Positions 17,404 to 24,636 of a stretch of DNA of 64,000 nucleotides are shown piece by piece (positions within the stretch are counted from its first letter, which is position 1; every line of letters starts with the position of its first letter). The notes beneath the pieces are model-generated. The model saw nothing but the letters and a program-made list of their open reading frames with translations. It was not told where the DNA came from and did no database searches. The DNA lies in the NCBI GenBank assembly GCA_024404495.1, contig JAKSPT010000007.1, forward strand, positions 1 to 64,000. The letters run 5' to 3'. The DNA comes from Lachnospiraceae bacterium. GTDB taxonomy: Bacteria; Bacillota; Clostridia; Oscillospirales; CAG-272. Both the position numbers and the translations under genes were made by a program.

Positions 17404-18072
17404 TCATTTTTCCGTCCTCTGTGCGAGCATCCACGGGATCAGGTCGGTTTCGGTGTAGGCGCGGTCCCAGCAGTTGTGGTCGTTGCTCTCGTAGATCGTC
17501 AGCTCTGCGTGCCCGCCGCAGGCGTTGGTCACGCTGACCATATCGACCGAGCAGAAGAGCGGGACCGAACCGTCCCCTCTCGAATGGAAGGCGCGGATGG
17601 GAAGATTGCGGAGCGCGTCGCACCGCCACGACATTCCGCCGCCGCAGCAGGGAGCCGCACAGGAGAAGAAGCCGGGGAAGGTAATCGCCATTTCCCAGGT
17701 GCCGAAGCCGCCCATGCTGAGCCCGGTGACGGCGATGCGTTCCACGTCGATCGGGAAGCGGATGACGAGAGAATCGATCAGATCCTTCAGCGCGTAGATC
17801 TGCGTGTTCCAGACCATTCCGTCGGGGCACTGCGGCATCAGGACGAAGCAGCGGTTGCCTCCGTAGGTCCGGTTTTCAAGAAAGAGCTTGGAAAGCCCGG
17901 TACCGTGAAGCAGTTTGAGATCGTTCCCGCGCTCACCCGCACCGTGCAGGAAGAGGATGAGGGGAAGGGTCTCGCCCTCCTTCAGGTCGTCGGGCGCGGT
18001 CAGACAATACCGTACCGGAACTCTCGGCTGATAGGAGGAAAGAAAGGATTCTTCAAGGATCAAAACTGTCAC
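17404..18072 (-). CDS. Alpha/beta-hydrolase esterase (PHB depolymerase/feruloyl-esterase-like)
   Basis: A 222-residue alpha/beta hydrolase. The oxyanion segment is FLHGAGERG (41-49), the nucleophile is Ser119 in GLSMGGFG, a probable acid lies in SRGDGSVP and the catalytic His is in SNDHNCW. There is no signal peptide, so it is probably cytoplasmic. The frame opens with GTG at 18072, but GAGGTGAC ideally positions TTG at 18063, three codons in, as the real start. The same SD lies before the lipoprotein gene at 10481. It heads the amino-sugar operon and may deacylate oligosaccharides. Confidence 0.75.
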   Translation of the reverse strand: MTVLILEESFLSSYQPRVPVRYCLTAPDDLKEGETLPLILFLHGAGERGNDLKLLHGTGLSKLFLENRTYGGNRCFVLMPQCPDGMVWNTQIYALKDLIDSLVIRFPIDVERIAVTGLSMGGFGTWEMAITFPGFFSCAAPCCGGGMSWRCDALRNLPIRAFHSRGDGSVPLFCSVDMVSVTNACGGHAELTIYESNDHNCWDRAYTETDLIPWMLAQRTEK

Positions 18073-18098
18073 CTCACAATGTTTTCACAATTATTTAC

Positions 18099-18127
18099 AT
18101 TATATCAAAGAATGCGGGATTTGTAAA
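18099..18127 (-). promoter_or_regulatory. Promoter of the amino-sugar operon
   Basis: Minus strand TTTACA (18122-18127), 17-bp spacer, TATAAT (18099-18104) with TG two bases before. It drives the esterase-nucleotidyltransferase-nahK-GH78 genes. Confidence 0.75.
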
Positions 18128-18142
18128 CACCTTTGCCGAAAC

Positions 18143-18171
18143 TTGACAAAAAAGATTGACGGGTATATAAT
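18143..18171 (+). promoter_or_regulatory. Promoter of murK-murQ
   Basis: TTGACA (18143-18148), 17-bp spacer, TATAAT (18166-18171). The divergent promoter for the amino-sugar operon is only 15 bp away, so one regulator could control both. Confidence 0.85.
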
Positions 18172-18205
18172 GAGGAAAAAATCCGGAAAAGGAGAATAGA
18201 CCGGG

Positions 18206-19153
18206 ATGGAAGAACGGTACCTGCTCGGGATCGACGGCGGCGGAACGAAAACGCGTTTCGTGCTGACCGATCTCTGCGGACGCCCCCTGCGCGTGACCGA
18301 CGGGAAGAGCTCGAATCCCTCGGATATCGGGCTTGACGGTATGGCTGAGGTCCTTGCCGAAGGGATCGGAAAAGTGACCGCCGGGATCGGAAAAGAAAAG
18401 ATCGCCGGGGTATTTGCGGGTCTTGCCGGGGCGGGCGCAAGGAAAAAGGAAGCCCTTGCGCGCCTGCAGCCGATGTTTGCGCCCGGTACTGCCGTCACGG
18501 TCGGCACCGATGCCGTGAATATGCTCTCCTGCGCCCACTTTGACGGTGACGGCGGGCTGATCATCGCCGGGACAGGGTCGGGCTGCTTCGTGCGGACGAA
18601 AGGCGATATCTTCATGGTCGGCGGATGGGGCTATCTCATCGACGACGGCGGCTCTGGCTTTGCCGTCGGACGGGACGGGCTGAACGCCGTGTTCCGCGCG
18701 GTCGACGGGAGAGGAGAAAAGACGCTCCTTTGCGATACGGTCTCGGAGGCGCTCGGTTACGATGCGTCGGAAGCGGTCCCCGAGGTCTATTCCAAAGGAA
18801 AGCCCTTCATCGCGTCTCTCGCGCCCGCCGTATTCCGCGCCGCGGAGGCGGGGGATCCGATCGCGGAAACGATCCTTTCGGAAAACGCCGCGAAGCTGAC
18901 CGAGCTTGCCCTTACCGCCGTGAAGCGGGCGGGGAAGGACCTCTCCTTTGTCTGCGGCGGTGGAATGTTTGAGCACCATCCGGGTTATCTTGACGCCGTG
19001 CGTGCCGGTCTTCCCGACGGGATCAGGCTGTTTCCGCTCCCCGCCGATCCGGTTTTCGGAGCGGTATGCGAGGCGGCGAAAAGCCTCGGGCTGCGGCTCG
19101 GGGAAAAAGAACGCGCCGCGTTTCAGAAAGAATTCACCTCTTTAAGGAGTTAA
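18206..19153 (+). CDS. murK: N-acetylmuramate/N-acetylglucosamine kinase (BadF/BadG family, MurK-like)
   Basis: A 315-residue ASKHA-fold kinase. The phosphate-1 loop is GIDGGGTKT (8-16), the phosphate-2 loop is IAGTGSGC (120-127) and the adenosine segment is FVCGGGMF near 252. It phosphorylates amino sugars at O6 in the cytoplasm. Family members are annotated as GlcNAc kinase, but the location four bases before murQ matches the clostridial MurK-MurQ pair, in which MurK acts on both MurNAc and GlcNAc. GGAG precedes the ATG. It is driven by a near-perfect promoter. Dual specificity is an inference from the neighbourhood. Confidence 0.85.
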   Translation: MEERYLLGIDGGGTKTRFVLTDLCGRPLRVTDGKSSNPSDIGLDGMAEVLAEGIGKVTAGIGKEKIAGVFAGLAGAGARKKEALARLQPMFAPGTAVTVGTDAVNMLSCAHFDGDGGLIIAGTGSGCFVRTKGDIFMVGGWGYLIDDGGSGFAVGRDGLNAVFRAVDGRGEKTLLCDTVSEALGYDASEAVPEVYSKGKPFIASLAPAVFRAAEAGDPIAETILSENAAKLTELALTAVKRAGKDLSFVCGGGMFEHHPGYLDAVRAGLPDGIRLFPLPADPVFGAVCEAAKSLGLRLGEKERAAFQKEFTSLRS

Positions 19154-19156
19154 TCA

Positions 19157-19981
19157 ATGGAAAACTATAAAGACTATCTGACCGAACAGCAGAACGAAAA
19201 CAGTATGCACATCGACGAGATGAGCTCGTACGAGATCGCCGCGCTCATCAACAAAGAGGATCATAAGGTCGCCGACGCCGTGGAGACCCAGCTCGAAGCG
19301 ATCGGAAAAGCGATCGACGAGATCGCCGCAAGGCTGAAGGAAGGCGGCAGACTGGTCTATATCGGCGCGGGCACCTCCGGGCGCCTCGGCGTCATCGACG
19401 CGACCGAATGCCCCCCGACCTACGGCGTTTCTCCCGAGGTGGTGCAGGGCATCATCGCGGGCGGCAAGGAAGCGATGTTCTATTCCGCCGAAGGCGCGGA
19501 GGACAGCGCGGAAAACGCCGTGACCGACCTGAAAAAGATCGGCTTTTCGGAAAAGGACGTCTGCTTCGGGCTTTCGGCAAGCGGAAGCGCGAGCTACGTC
19601 TGCGGCGCGCTCGAATACGCAAAGGGACTCGGCGCGCTGACCGTGGCGCTGAGCTGCCGCACGGGTTCTAAGATCTCCGGCATCGCCGATATCGCCATCA
19701 CGCCCGAGGTCGGCGCGGAGGTCATCAGCGGCTCCACCCGTATGAAGGCGGCGACCGCGCAGAAGATGGTGCTGACCACCGTTTCCACCGGCGTCATGGT
19801 CCGCCTCGGCAGGGTAAAGGGCAATCTGATGGTCTATATGAAGCCCTCCAACGTCAAGCTGAAGAACCGCGCGGTCCGTATGGTCGCCACAGCCTGCGGC
19901 GTCGATTTCGGGGCGGCGGAAAAGGCGCTGAACGAGAACGGCTTCGTCGTCAGCAAGGCGATCGAGGCGCTGAAAGGCTGA
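19157..19981 (+). CDS. murQ: N-acetylmuramic acid 6-phosphate etherase
   Basis: A 274-residue SIS-domain lyase that splits the lactyl ether of MurNAc-6-phosphate to GlcNAc-6-phosphate and D-lactate. Visible are the sugar-phosphate loop GAGTSGRLG (70-78), the catalytic Glu84 in DATECPPTYG, a second acidic site around Glu115, and PEVGAEVISGSTRMKAATAQKM (about 178-199). It is slightly shorter than the usual ~300 residues because the C-terminal helical tail is reduced. AAGGAG precedes the ATG. With MurK it completes cell-wall sugar salvage. No matching transporter lies nearby. Confidence 0.93.
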   Translation: MENYKDYLTEQQNENSMHIDEMSSYEIAALINKEDHKVADAVETQLEAIGKAIDEIAARLKEGGRLVYIGAGTSGRLGVIDATECPPTYGVSPEVVQGIIAGGKEAMFYSAEGAEDSAENAVTDLKKIGFSEKDVCFGLSASGSASYVCGALEYAKGLGALTVALSCRTGSKISGIADIAITPEVGAEVISGSTRMKAATAQKMVLTTVSTGVMVRLGRVKGNLMVYMKPSNVKLKNRAVRMVATACGVDFGAAEKALNENGFVVSKAIEALKG

Positions 19982-20105
19982 AACGGCTGCCGCATAATGT
20001 TGAATAAATAAATATCACTAATTTTGTTTATAATGTCTCAATAAAATCCCGAAAGATTCGGTAAAACAACCATAAGTTGTGGGAAAAGATTGTGTAAAAC
20101 GAATA

Positions 20106-20134
20106 TTGAGAATTTGCGGTAAATGCGGTATAAT
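20106..20134 (+). promoter_or_regulatory. Promoter of the CBM9-like surface protein gene
   Basis: TTGAGA (20106-20111), 17-bp spacer, TATAAT (20129-20134), 44 bp upstream of the ATG at 20179. Confidence 0.75.
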
Positions 20135-20178
20135 ATGCTTGCACAGTAATGTGACGAATATTCTGAAAGGAAAACACT

Positions 20179-21396
20179 ATGAAAAAAGCACTCGTGCTTC
20201 TCCTGACCCTGACGATGGTTCTTTCCGCCATGCTCATCAGCGTCAGCGCAGAAGGCAAGGCACCCGTTACCGAGGTTGAGGTTCCCTACAAGGAAGCGAC
20301 CATCGACGGCGTTGTCGATCCCGGTGAATGGGACGGCGCTACCGCACTGGTCCTCAACATCTCCGACACCAAGGATTGGACTACTCCCGGCGCAGGCCTC
20401 GTCGGCAACAAGGACGCTGCCCTCAAGCTCACCGACGCAGACTTCACCAACTCCATCCGCCTGATGTACAAGGACGGCTATCTCTACTATCTCGAAGAGA
20501 GAACCGATACCACCCCCTTCTTCAGATCCGCTAACCTGACGATGCCTTACTGCCAGGACTCCACTCTCGTGTGGTTCGTTGACAGATGGCACACCGACGT
20601 GACCCCCGACTCCCTCGCGGTCTTCCCGCGTTCCCTGAAAGACGGTCAGGTCAATGAAGAGCCCTTCATCTCCCGCGGTATCCAGAACAAGCAGGACGAC
20701 GCTGAGCCCCTTCAGGACACCGTTTACGGCGTCACCGTTACCGATAACGGCTTCACTCTCGAGGCAAAGATCCCGCTCGAACAGCTCGGTCTTACCGAAA
20801 GATATCTTGCTCTCGGTCTGTACGGCGTGACCTACTGCTGCGTCGATATCACCGACCCCAACTTCTCCGGTAAAAATACCGACCTGTGGGCTGAAAACTT
20901 CCAGGCTCAGTACACCGGTGTCAACACCTGGCAGGATGCTCCCGTCATCAAGCTGACCGGTGACAAGACCTACGACTACGAGCCCGAGACCACTCCCGAC
21001 CCCAACAAGGTCAAGGCTGATGAAGCAACCGAAAAGATCAACGCGATCCCCGAGATCACCGCTGACAACTACTCCAAGTCCGGCACCAAGGTCAAGAATG
21101 CCAGAAACGCTTACGATAAGCTTTCCGACGAGGCTAAGGCACTGGTCAATCCCGACGTCCTGAAGAAGCTGACCGACGCGGAAGCAGCGATCGAAAAGTT
21201 CAAGGCCGAGGCTGAAGCAGCTAAGGAAACCGAAGCTCCCGCTACCGAAGCTCCCGCTACCGAAGCTCCCGGCACCGAAGCTCCCAAGGCTCCCGAGAAG
21301 AGCAGCAACGTCGGTCTGATCATCGGCATCGTTGCCGCTGTCGTCGTCGTCGCCGCTGTCGTTGCGATCCTTCTTGCAAAGAAGAAGAAGCAGTAA
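20179..21396 (+). CDS. Membrane-anchored surface protein with CBM9-like (DOMON-type) domain
   Basis: A 405-residue exported protein. The signal peptide is about 1-25 (cleavage near SVSA-EG), a CBM9/DUF1083-like domain opens with ATIDGVVDPGEWDGA (about 36-50) and extends to about 265, a helical segment spans about 275-345, then comes a Thr/Glu/Ala/Pro repeat linker (TEAPA units), a C-terminal membrane helix and KKKKQ. The layout displays a carbohydrate-binding domain outside the cell. Codon choice (GCT, GGT, AAC, AAG, few rare codons) differs from neighbours and suggests strong expression. It has its own promoter and terminator. The ligand is unknown. Confidence 0.75.
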   Translation: MKKALVLLLTLTMVLSAMLISVSAEGKAPVTEVEVPYKEATIDGVVDPGEWDGATALVLNISDTKDWTTPGAGLVGNKDAALKLTDADFTNSIRLMYKDGYLYYLEERTDTTPFFRSANLTMPYCQDSTLVWFVDRWHTDVTPDSLAVFPRSLKDGQVNEEPFISRGIQNKQDDAEPLQDTVYGVTVTDNGFTLEAKIPLEQLGLTERYLALGLYGVTYCCVDITDPNFSGKNTDLWAENFQAQYTGVNTWQDAPVIKLTGDKTYDYEPETTPDPNKVKADEATEKINAIPEITADNYSKSGTKVKNARNAYDKLSDEAKALVNPDVLKKLTDAEAAIEKFKAEAEAAKETEAPATEAPATEAPGTEAPKAPEKSSNVGLIIGIVAAVVVVAAVVAILLAKKKKQ

Positions 21397-21412
21397 TCGA
21401 CTATCCGACATA

Positions 21413-21442
21413 AAAAAAGACCGCCCGTGAGGGCGGTCTTTT
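21413..21442. terminator. Bidirectional terminator
   Basis: AAAGACCGCCC, loop GTGA, GGGCGGTCTTTT, with A-run before and T-run after. It serves the CBM9-like gene and the convergent transglutaminase-like gene. Confidence 0.9.
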
Positions 21443-21451
21443 CGTTATGCT

Positions 21452-22819
21452 TCAGTCAAAAACCTCTTCGCAGGAGATCAGGTATCTGTGATCCCGGATC
21501 TCGTAGGAATTCAGACCCTTCGAGGCGAACTCGATCTCGCCGCGCTGATTGTCGAAGGGATCGGCACGGAGATACTTTTTCGCGGGAACGAATTCACCCT
21601 GCACGTTGTTGCAGGTGACCATACGGAAGGGATCGAGGTTGCCGAAATAATGGTTCAGCCTGACGTCGCTGCCGACCGAAACGGCACCGACCGAGTAGGA
21701 AAGGTCGGCGTAGAGCCAGCCGTAGGGGGCAACGTAGAACTGCGCCCAGTCGTGTCTGCCGATGTGACCCGGATGGACCGAAAGACCGGACTGCCAGCGC
21801 GCCGGGATGCCGAGGATGCGGCAGAGGGTGATGAAGGTCAGCGCCATCACGCCGCAGTCGCCGCGCATATTGAGGGCGCAGGTGTCGGCGATCGGTTCGA
21901 GGAGAACGTATTCTCTCGTGTAGGAATAGTGCAGATGGTGCGCGAGGTAGTCGTAAACGCGGCGGGCGAGGATCAGCGGATTGGTCTCCTCTCCGGCGAT
22001 CTCGGCGGCGAGGGCACGCAGATAGGGCGTGAAGGTGATGTGCGGCGGCAGCTCGTCCGTATGGAAATCGGGCTGCTCGGCACTCACCGCGTCGGGATCG
22101 AGGCGGGTGTATTTCGCGCGGTTGGTGAAGGAGAACTCGACGAAGAACTTATCTCCCCTGTGATAGATCTGCTTCCACGAGACCGTTCTCTGGACGTCTC
22201 CGGCGATCACGCCGCCCGGGGTCATATCGTGCAGGACGATATCGCTCTGCTCGGGGCAGAGAGCGGGGTAGGGCAGATGGACGAGGATCTCCTCCCCGTC
22301 GATCGCGGCTTCCTCTCTCGGCTCGATCTCCAGACGGATGCGGTGACGGAAGGCACGGTAACCGTTCTTTTCCATCACGGCGTGGTTGTCCTCGCGGTAG
22401 ACGTTCGGGTCGCCCGTTTCGCGGACGTTCACCCGTCTTGCCTTCAGATCGGGACGGCGGGTATAGAAGGATTCCATGAAGTAGCTCTGGAGCATCGGCT
22501 TGCCGTTGACCATGTGCCAGTCGACGAGCGAATCCTCGAAGATCCCCTCCAGCTCCTCCTCGGTGAAATCGGGAATATCCCGTCTGATCTCTTCAAGCGC
22601 CTCTTCGGGCGTCGTGTCGTATTCGCATTTCATCTGCTCCGCGATCTGCCGCTGGAGGGAAAGACGGTCGCGCATCGCTTCGGAGCAGTCGTCACGGGCG
22701 AGCAGACGGTCGATCGTGCGGATCTCACGGTCGAAATAACCGCTTTCGTGGAAGGCGCGGACGGCGTCGGGCAGACCGAAGGCGATCGTGGGGATCGTTT
22801 CCTGAATCGTTTTCTTCAT
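21452..22819 (-). CDS. Transglutaminase-like domain protein
   Basis: A 455-residue cytoplasmic protein. An N-terminal helical region (about 1-120) and a beta-rich middle (about 120-270) precede a transglutaminase/protease-like core. The catalytic Cys is in MRGDCGVMALTF near 320, the His in GRHDWAQFY near 356 and the Asp in LYADLSYSVG near 371. Members cleave or crosslink peptide amides, and some act as peptidases. The start at 22819 is set by GAAAGGA and a perfect promoter directly upstream. The open frame extending further is antisense to rplS. The substrate is unknown. Confidence 0.82.
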   Translation of the reverse strand: MKKTIQETIPTIAFGLPDAVRAFHESGYFDREIRTIDRLLARDDCSEAMRDRLSLQRQIAEQMKCEYDTTPEEALEEIRRDIPDFTEEELEGIFEDSLVDWHMVNGKPMLQSYFMESFYTRRPDLKARRVNVRETGDPNVYREDNHAVMEKNGYRAFRHRIRLEIEPREEAAIDGEEILVHLPYPALCPEQSDIVLHDMTPGGVIAGDVQRTVSWKQIYHRGDKFFVEFSFTNRAKYTRLDPDAVSAEQPDFHTDELPPHITFTPYLRALAAEIAGEETNPLILARRVYDYLAHHLHYSYTREYVLLEPIADTCALNMRGDCGVMALTFITLCRILGIPARWQSGLSVHPGHIGRHDWAQFYVAPYGWLYADLSYSVGAVSVGSDVRLNHYFGNLDPFRMVTCNNVQGEFVPAKKYLRADPFDNQRGEIEFASKGLNSYEIRDHRYLISCEEVFD

Positions 22820-22847
22820 ATCGGTTCCTTTCGTGGGCTTTTTTCTC

Positions 22848-22876
22848 ATTATATCCCTTTTTCTTTCTTCTGTCAA
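22848..22876 (-). promoter_or_regulatory. Promoter of the transglutaminase-like gene
   Basis: Minus strand TTGACA (22871-22876), 17-bp spacer, TATAAT (22848-22853). It sits immediately after the rplS terminator. Confidence 0.85.
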
Positions 22877-22890
22877 CCGCAAGGGAAAAA

Positions 22891-22922
22891 TAAAAACGCC
22901 CCGCTGTTTGAACAGCGGGAAC
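22891..22922 (-). terminator. rplS terminator
   Basis: Minus-strand hairpin CCCGCTGTT/AACAGCGGG (arms 22911-22919 and 22900-22908) followed by GGCGTTTTTA. Confidence 0.85.
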
Positions 22923-22940
22923 GCTTTTATCTCGTTCGGA

Positions 22941-23282
22941 TTACAGATCTTCCTTGACCTTGGAATCCTTGCCGACCTTGTCGCGCAGGTAGTAGAGCTT
23001 AGCGCGTCTGACCTTACCCTTGCGGATGATGTCGACCTTTTCGACGTTCGGAGAATGGACCGGGAAGGTCTTCTCGACGCCGACACCGTAGGAAATACGT
23101 CTGACCGTGAAGGTCTCGGAGATTCCGCCGCCCTTCTTGGCGATGATGACGCCCTCGAACATCTGAATACGTTCGCGGTTACCTTCCTTGATGCGGTTGT
23201 GGATGCGGACGGTATCACCGATATTGAGAACCGGGACCTCCGCTTTGAGCTGCTCATTCGTAAAAGCCTTGATTAAATCCAT
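22941..23282 (-). CDS. rplS: 50S ribosomal protein L19
   Basis: A 113-residue ribosomal protein at the 30S-50S interface. It matches L19 throughout: [24 protein letters not shown]-type core, [21 protein letters not shown] and the C-terminal [11 protein letters not shown]. The start at 23282 (MDLIKAF) is preferred because GGAGG lies six bases before it. That GGAGG is itself part of an upstream in-frame ATG that would add only four residues. The gene is monocistronic here, with its own promoter, leader and terminator. Confidence 0.97.
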   Translation of the reverse strand: MDLIKAFTNEQLKAEVPVLNIGDTVRIHNRIKEGNRERIQMFEGVIIAKKGGGISETFTVRRISYGVGVEKTFPVHSPNVEKVDIIRKGKVRRAKLYYLRDKVGKDSKVKEDL

Positions 23283-23348
23283 GATGGCCTCCATATTATT
23301 TTCGGATGTTCATGCAGAGCTTCGCAGCGGACCACCCGTATTGCAACA
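23283..23348 (-). ncRNA. Probable L19 leader (autoregulatory 5' UTR)
   Basis: The rplS transcript leader folds into an outer stem CGGGTG/CATCCG enclosing GGTCCGCTGCGAAGC with a GCGA tetraloop hairpin and the unpaired CATGAACA segment just before the SD. This resembles the L19 leader motif of Firmicutes as I recall it, where L19 binding represses translation. A covariance-model search would settle it. Confidence 0.5.
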
Positions 23349-23353
23349 GACTA

Positions 23354-23382
23354 ATTATAACAGAATGACCCTGCAATTGCAA
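23354..23382 (-). promoter_or_regulatory. rplS promoter
   Basis: Minus strand TTGCAA (23377-23382), 17-bp spacer, TATAAT (23354-23359). Confidence 0.75.
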
Positions 23383-23409
23383 GTGTCTTTTTCCGAATTC
23401 ACAAATTAT

Positions 23410-24600
23410 TTACATTAGCAAATTCCGGAACCGTTCGGCAGTATCGTCAGCCGGTTCGGGCAGGGAAAGGAGGGTGTCGCGGATCGCTTTCCGCCTCTCT
23501 TCGTCCCGCGCGAGGGAGAGGGCGCCGTCCTCAAGGACGTCCGTCACGGTCCCGTAAGCGCCGTGACCGAGCTGCTCTTCCGCCGCGCCGTAGGGCAGAA
23601 CGACCGACGGCACGCCGAGCGCCTTTGCTTCCTCGACCGAAACGGGGTATCCCTCGTTTTTCGAGGGGAGCACGAACAGATCGGCGGACGCGAGACAGCC
23701 GTAGGGGTTCTCCGTCGGGGGAAGGCAGGCAAAGCGCTCCGAAAGACCGCTTGCACGGATCTCCTTTTCGATCACCCATTTTGCGCCCTCGTCCTTTCCG
23801 ATCAGCGTCCAGCGACAGTCAAGCCCGGCAAGCGTGAGCCGTTCAAGCACGGCGGGGATTCTGTCACAGCCTTTTTTCACGCTGACGCGGGAAAGGGTCA
23901 GGATGCGGAGCCCGGGTCCCGTCAGCCGCGTTCCTTCTTCGGCAAGCTTCCGGATCAGCGCCCGGTCAATCCGGTTCGGGAAGACCGTGATCTTCTCCGT
24001 AAGATCGGGGAACGCGTTTTTCAGGCTTTCCGCCGCGGCGTCGGAAACGGCGGCGATCCGGTCGGCGCGGGAGAAGTACGCGTATTCCGCCGCGGGGTCG
24101 GTCTCCTTCGGATCGAAGGAAAAATGGTGCCAAGCGATCTTCTTTATTGCCCGTACCTTTTCCACGGTATGGAAAAGGGTCCGCGCGCCGGAAAAGGAGA
24201 TCGCGGCGTCGTATTCGGTTTCGGGTTCAAAGGCGGGAAAATACCGCTTTATCAGATCGGAAAAGAGCGTTACCGCCTCGCTTTTCCGTGTTTCGGGATG
24301 CTTTTTCGCGTGCAGCGCCGCTTTCGCGATACGGGGAAGCGCGGAAGGATGCCGGAGCGCAAAGGCGGAAAGCACGCGCTTCGCGTTCCTTGCGGAAAGG
24401 GAAAAGAGCGCCCCGTCCCGCCCGATTTCTTTTACCCTGATCTCTTTCGGGATCAGCGGCAGCAGCGGTCCCTCTTTTTGCGCGAGGAGAAGGGTGATAT
24501 CGTATTCCGAAAAATCGAGCGCCCCGAGCAGGGAAAGGAGCGCCCGCTCGGTTCCGGCGGCATCCATCCGGATGGCGCTGAAAAGAAGCTTCTTTTTCAT
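23410..24600 (-). CDS. GT4-family glycosyltransferase
   Basis: A 396-residue GT-B glycosyltransferase. The N-terminal acceptor domain begins KLLFSAIRMDAAGTERALLSLL. The donor domain carries LRILTLSRVSVKKGCDRIP (near 235) and the GT4 nucleotide-sugar motif SKNEGYPVSVEEAKALG near 315-331, with the conserved EX7E-like pair. It likely adds a sugar to a surface polysaccharide, teichoic acid or lipid at the inner membrane face. ATG at 24600 is chosen because AGGAG lies nine bases upstream. A TTG two codons earlier is too close to the SD. It is last in an operon behind ahcY. Confidence 0.85.
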   Translation of the reverse strand: MKKKLLFSAIRMDAAGTERALLSLLGALDFSEYDITLLLAQKEGPLLPLIPKEIRVKEIGRDGALFSLSARNAKRVLSAFALRHPSALPRIAKAALHAKKHPETRKSEAVTLFSDLIKRYFPAFEPETEYDAAISFSGARTLFHTVEKVRAIKKIAWHHFSFDPKETDPAAEYAYFSRADRIAAVSDAAAESLKNAFPDLTEKITVFPNRIDRALIRKLAEEGTRLTGPGLRILTLSRVSVKKGCDRIPAVLERLTLAGLDCRWTLIGKDEGAKWVIEKEIRASGLSERFACLPPTENPYGCLASADLFVLPSKNEGYPVSVEEAKALGVPSVVLPYGAAEEQLGHGAYGTVTDVLEDGALSLARDEERRKAIRDTLLSLPEPADDTAERFRNLLM

Positions 24601-24636
24601 CGGCAATATCTCCTGTCGGTGCCCGGGGCGATAATA

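Noticed and set aside
20038-21411. 457-codon minus-strand ORF, Gly/Phe-rich
   Set aside because: It is antisense to the CBM9-like gene. The Gly-Ser-Phe repeats come from complementing the TEAPA linker, and the frame crosses the promoter.
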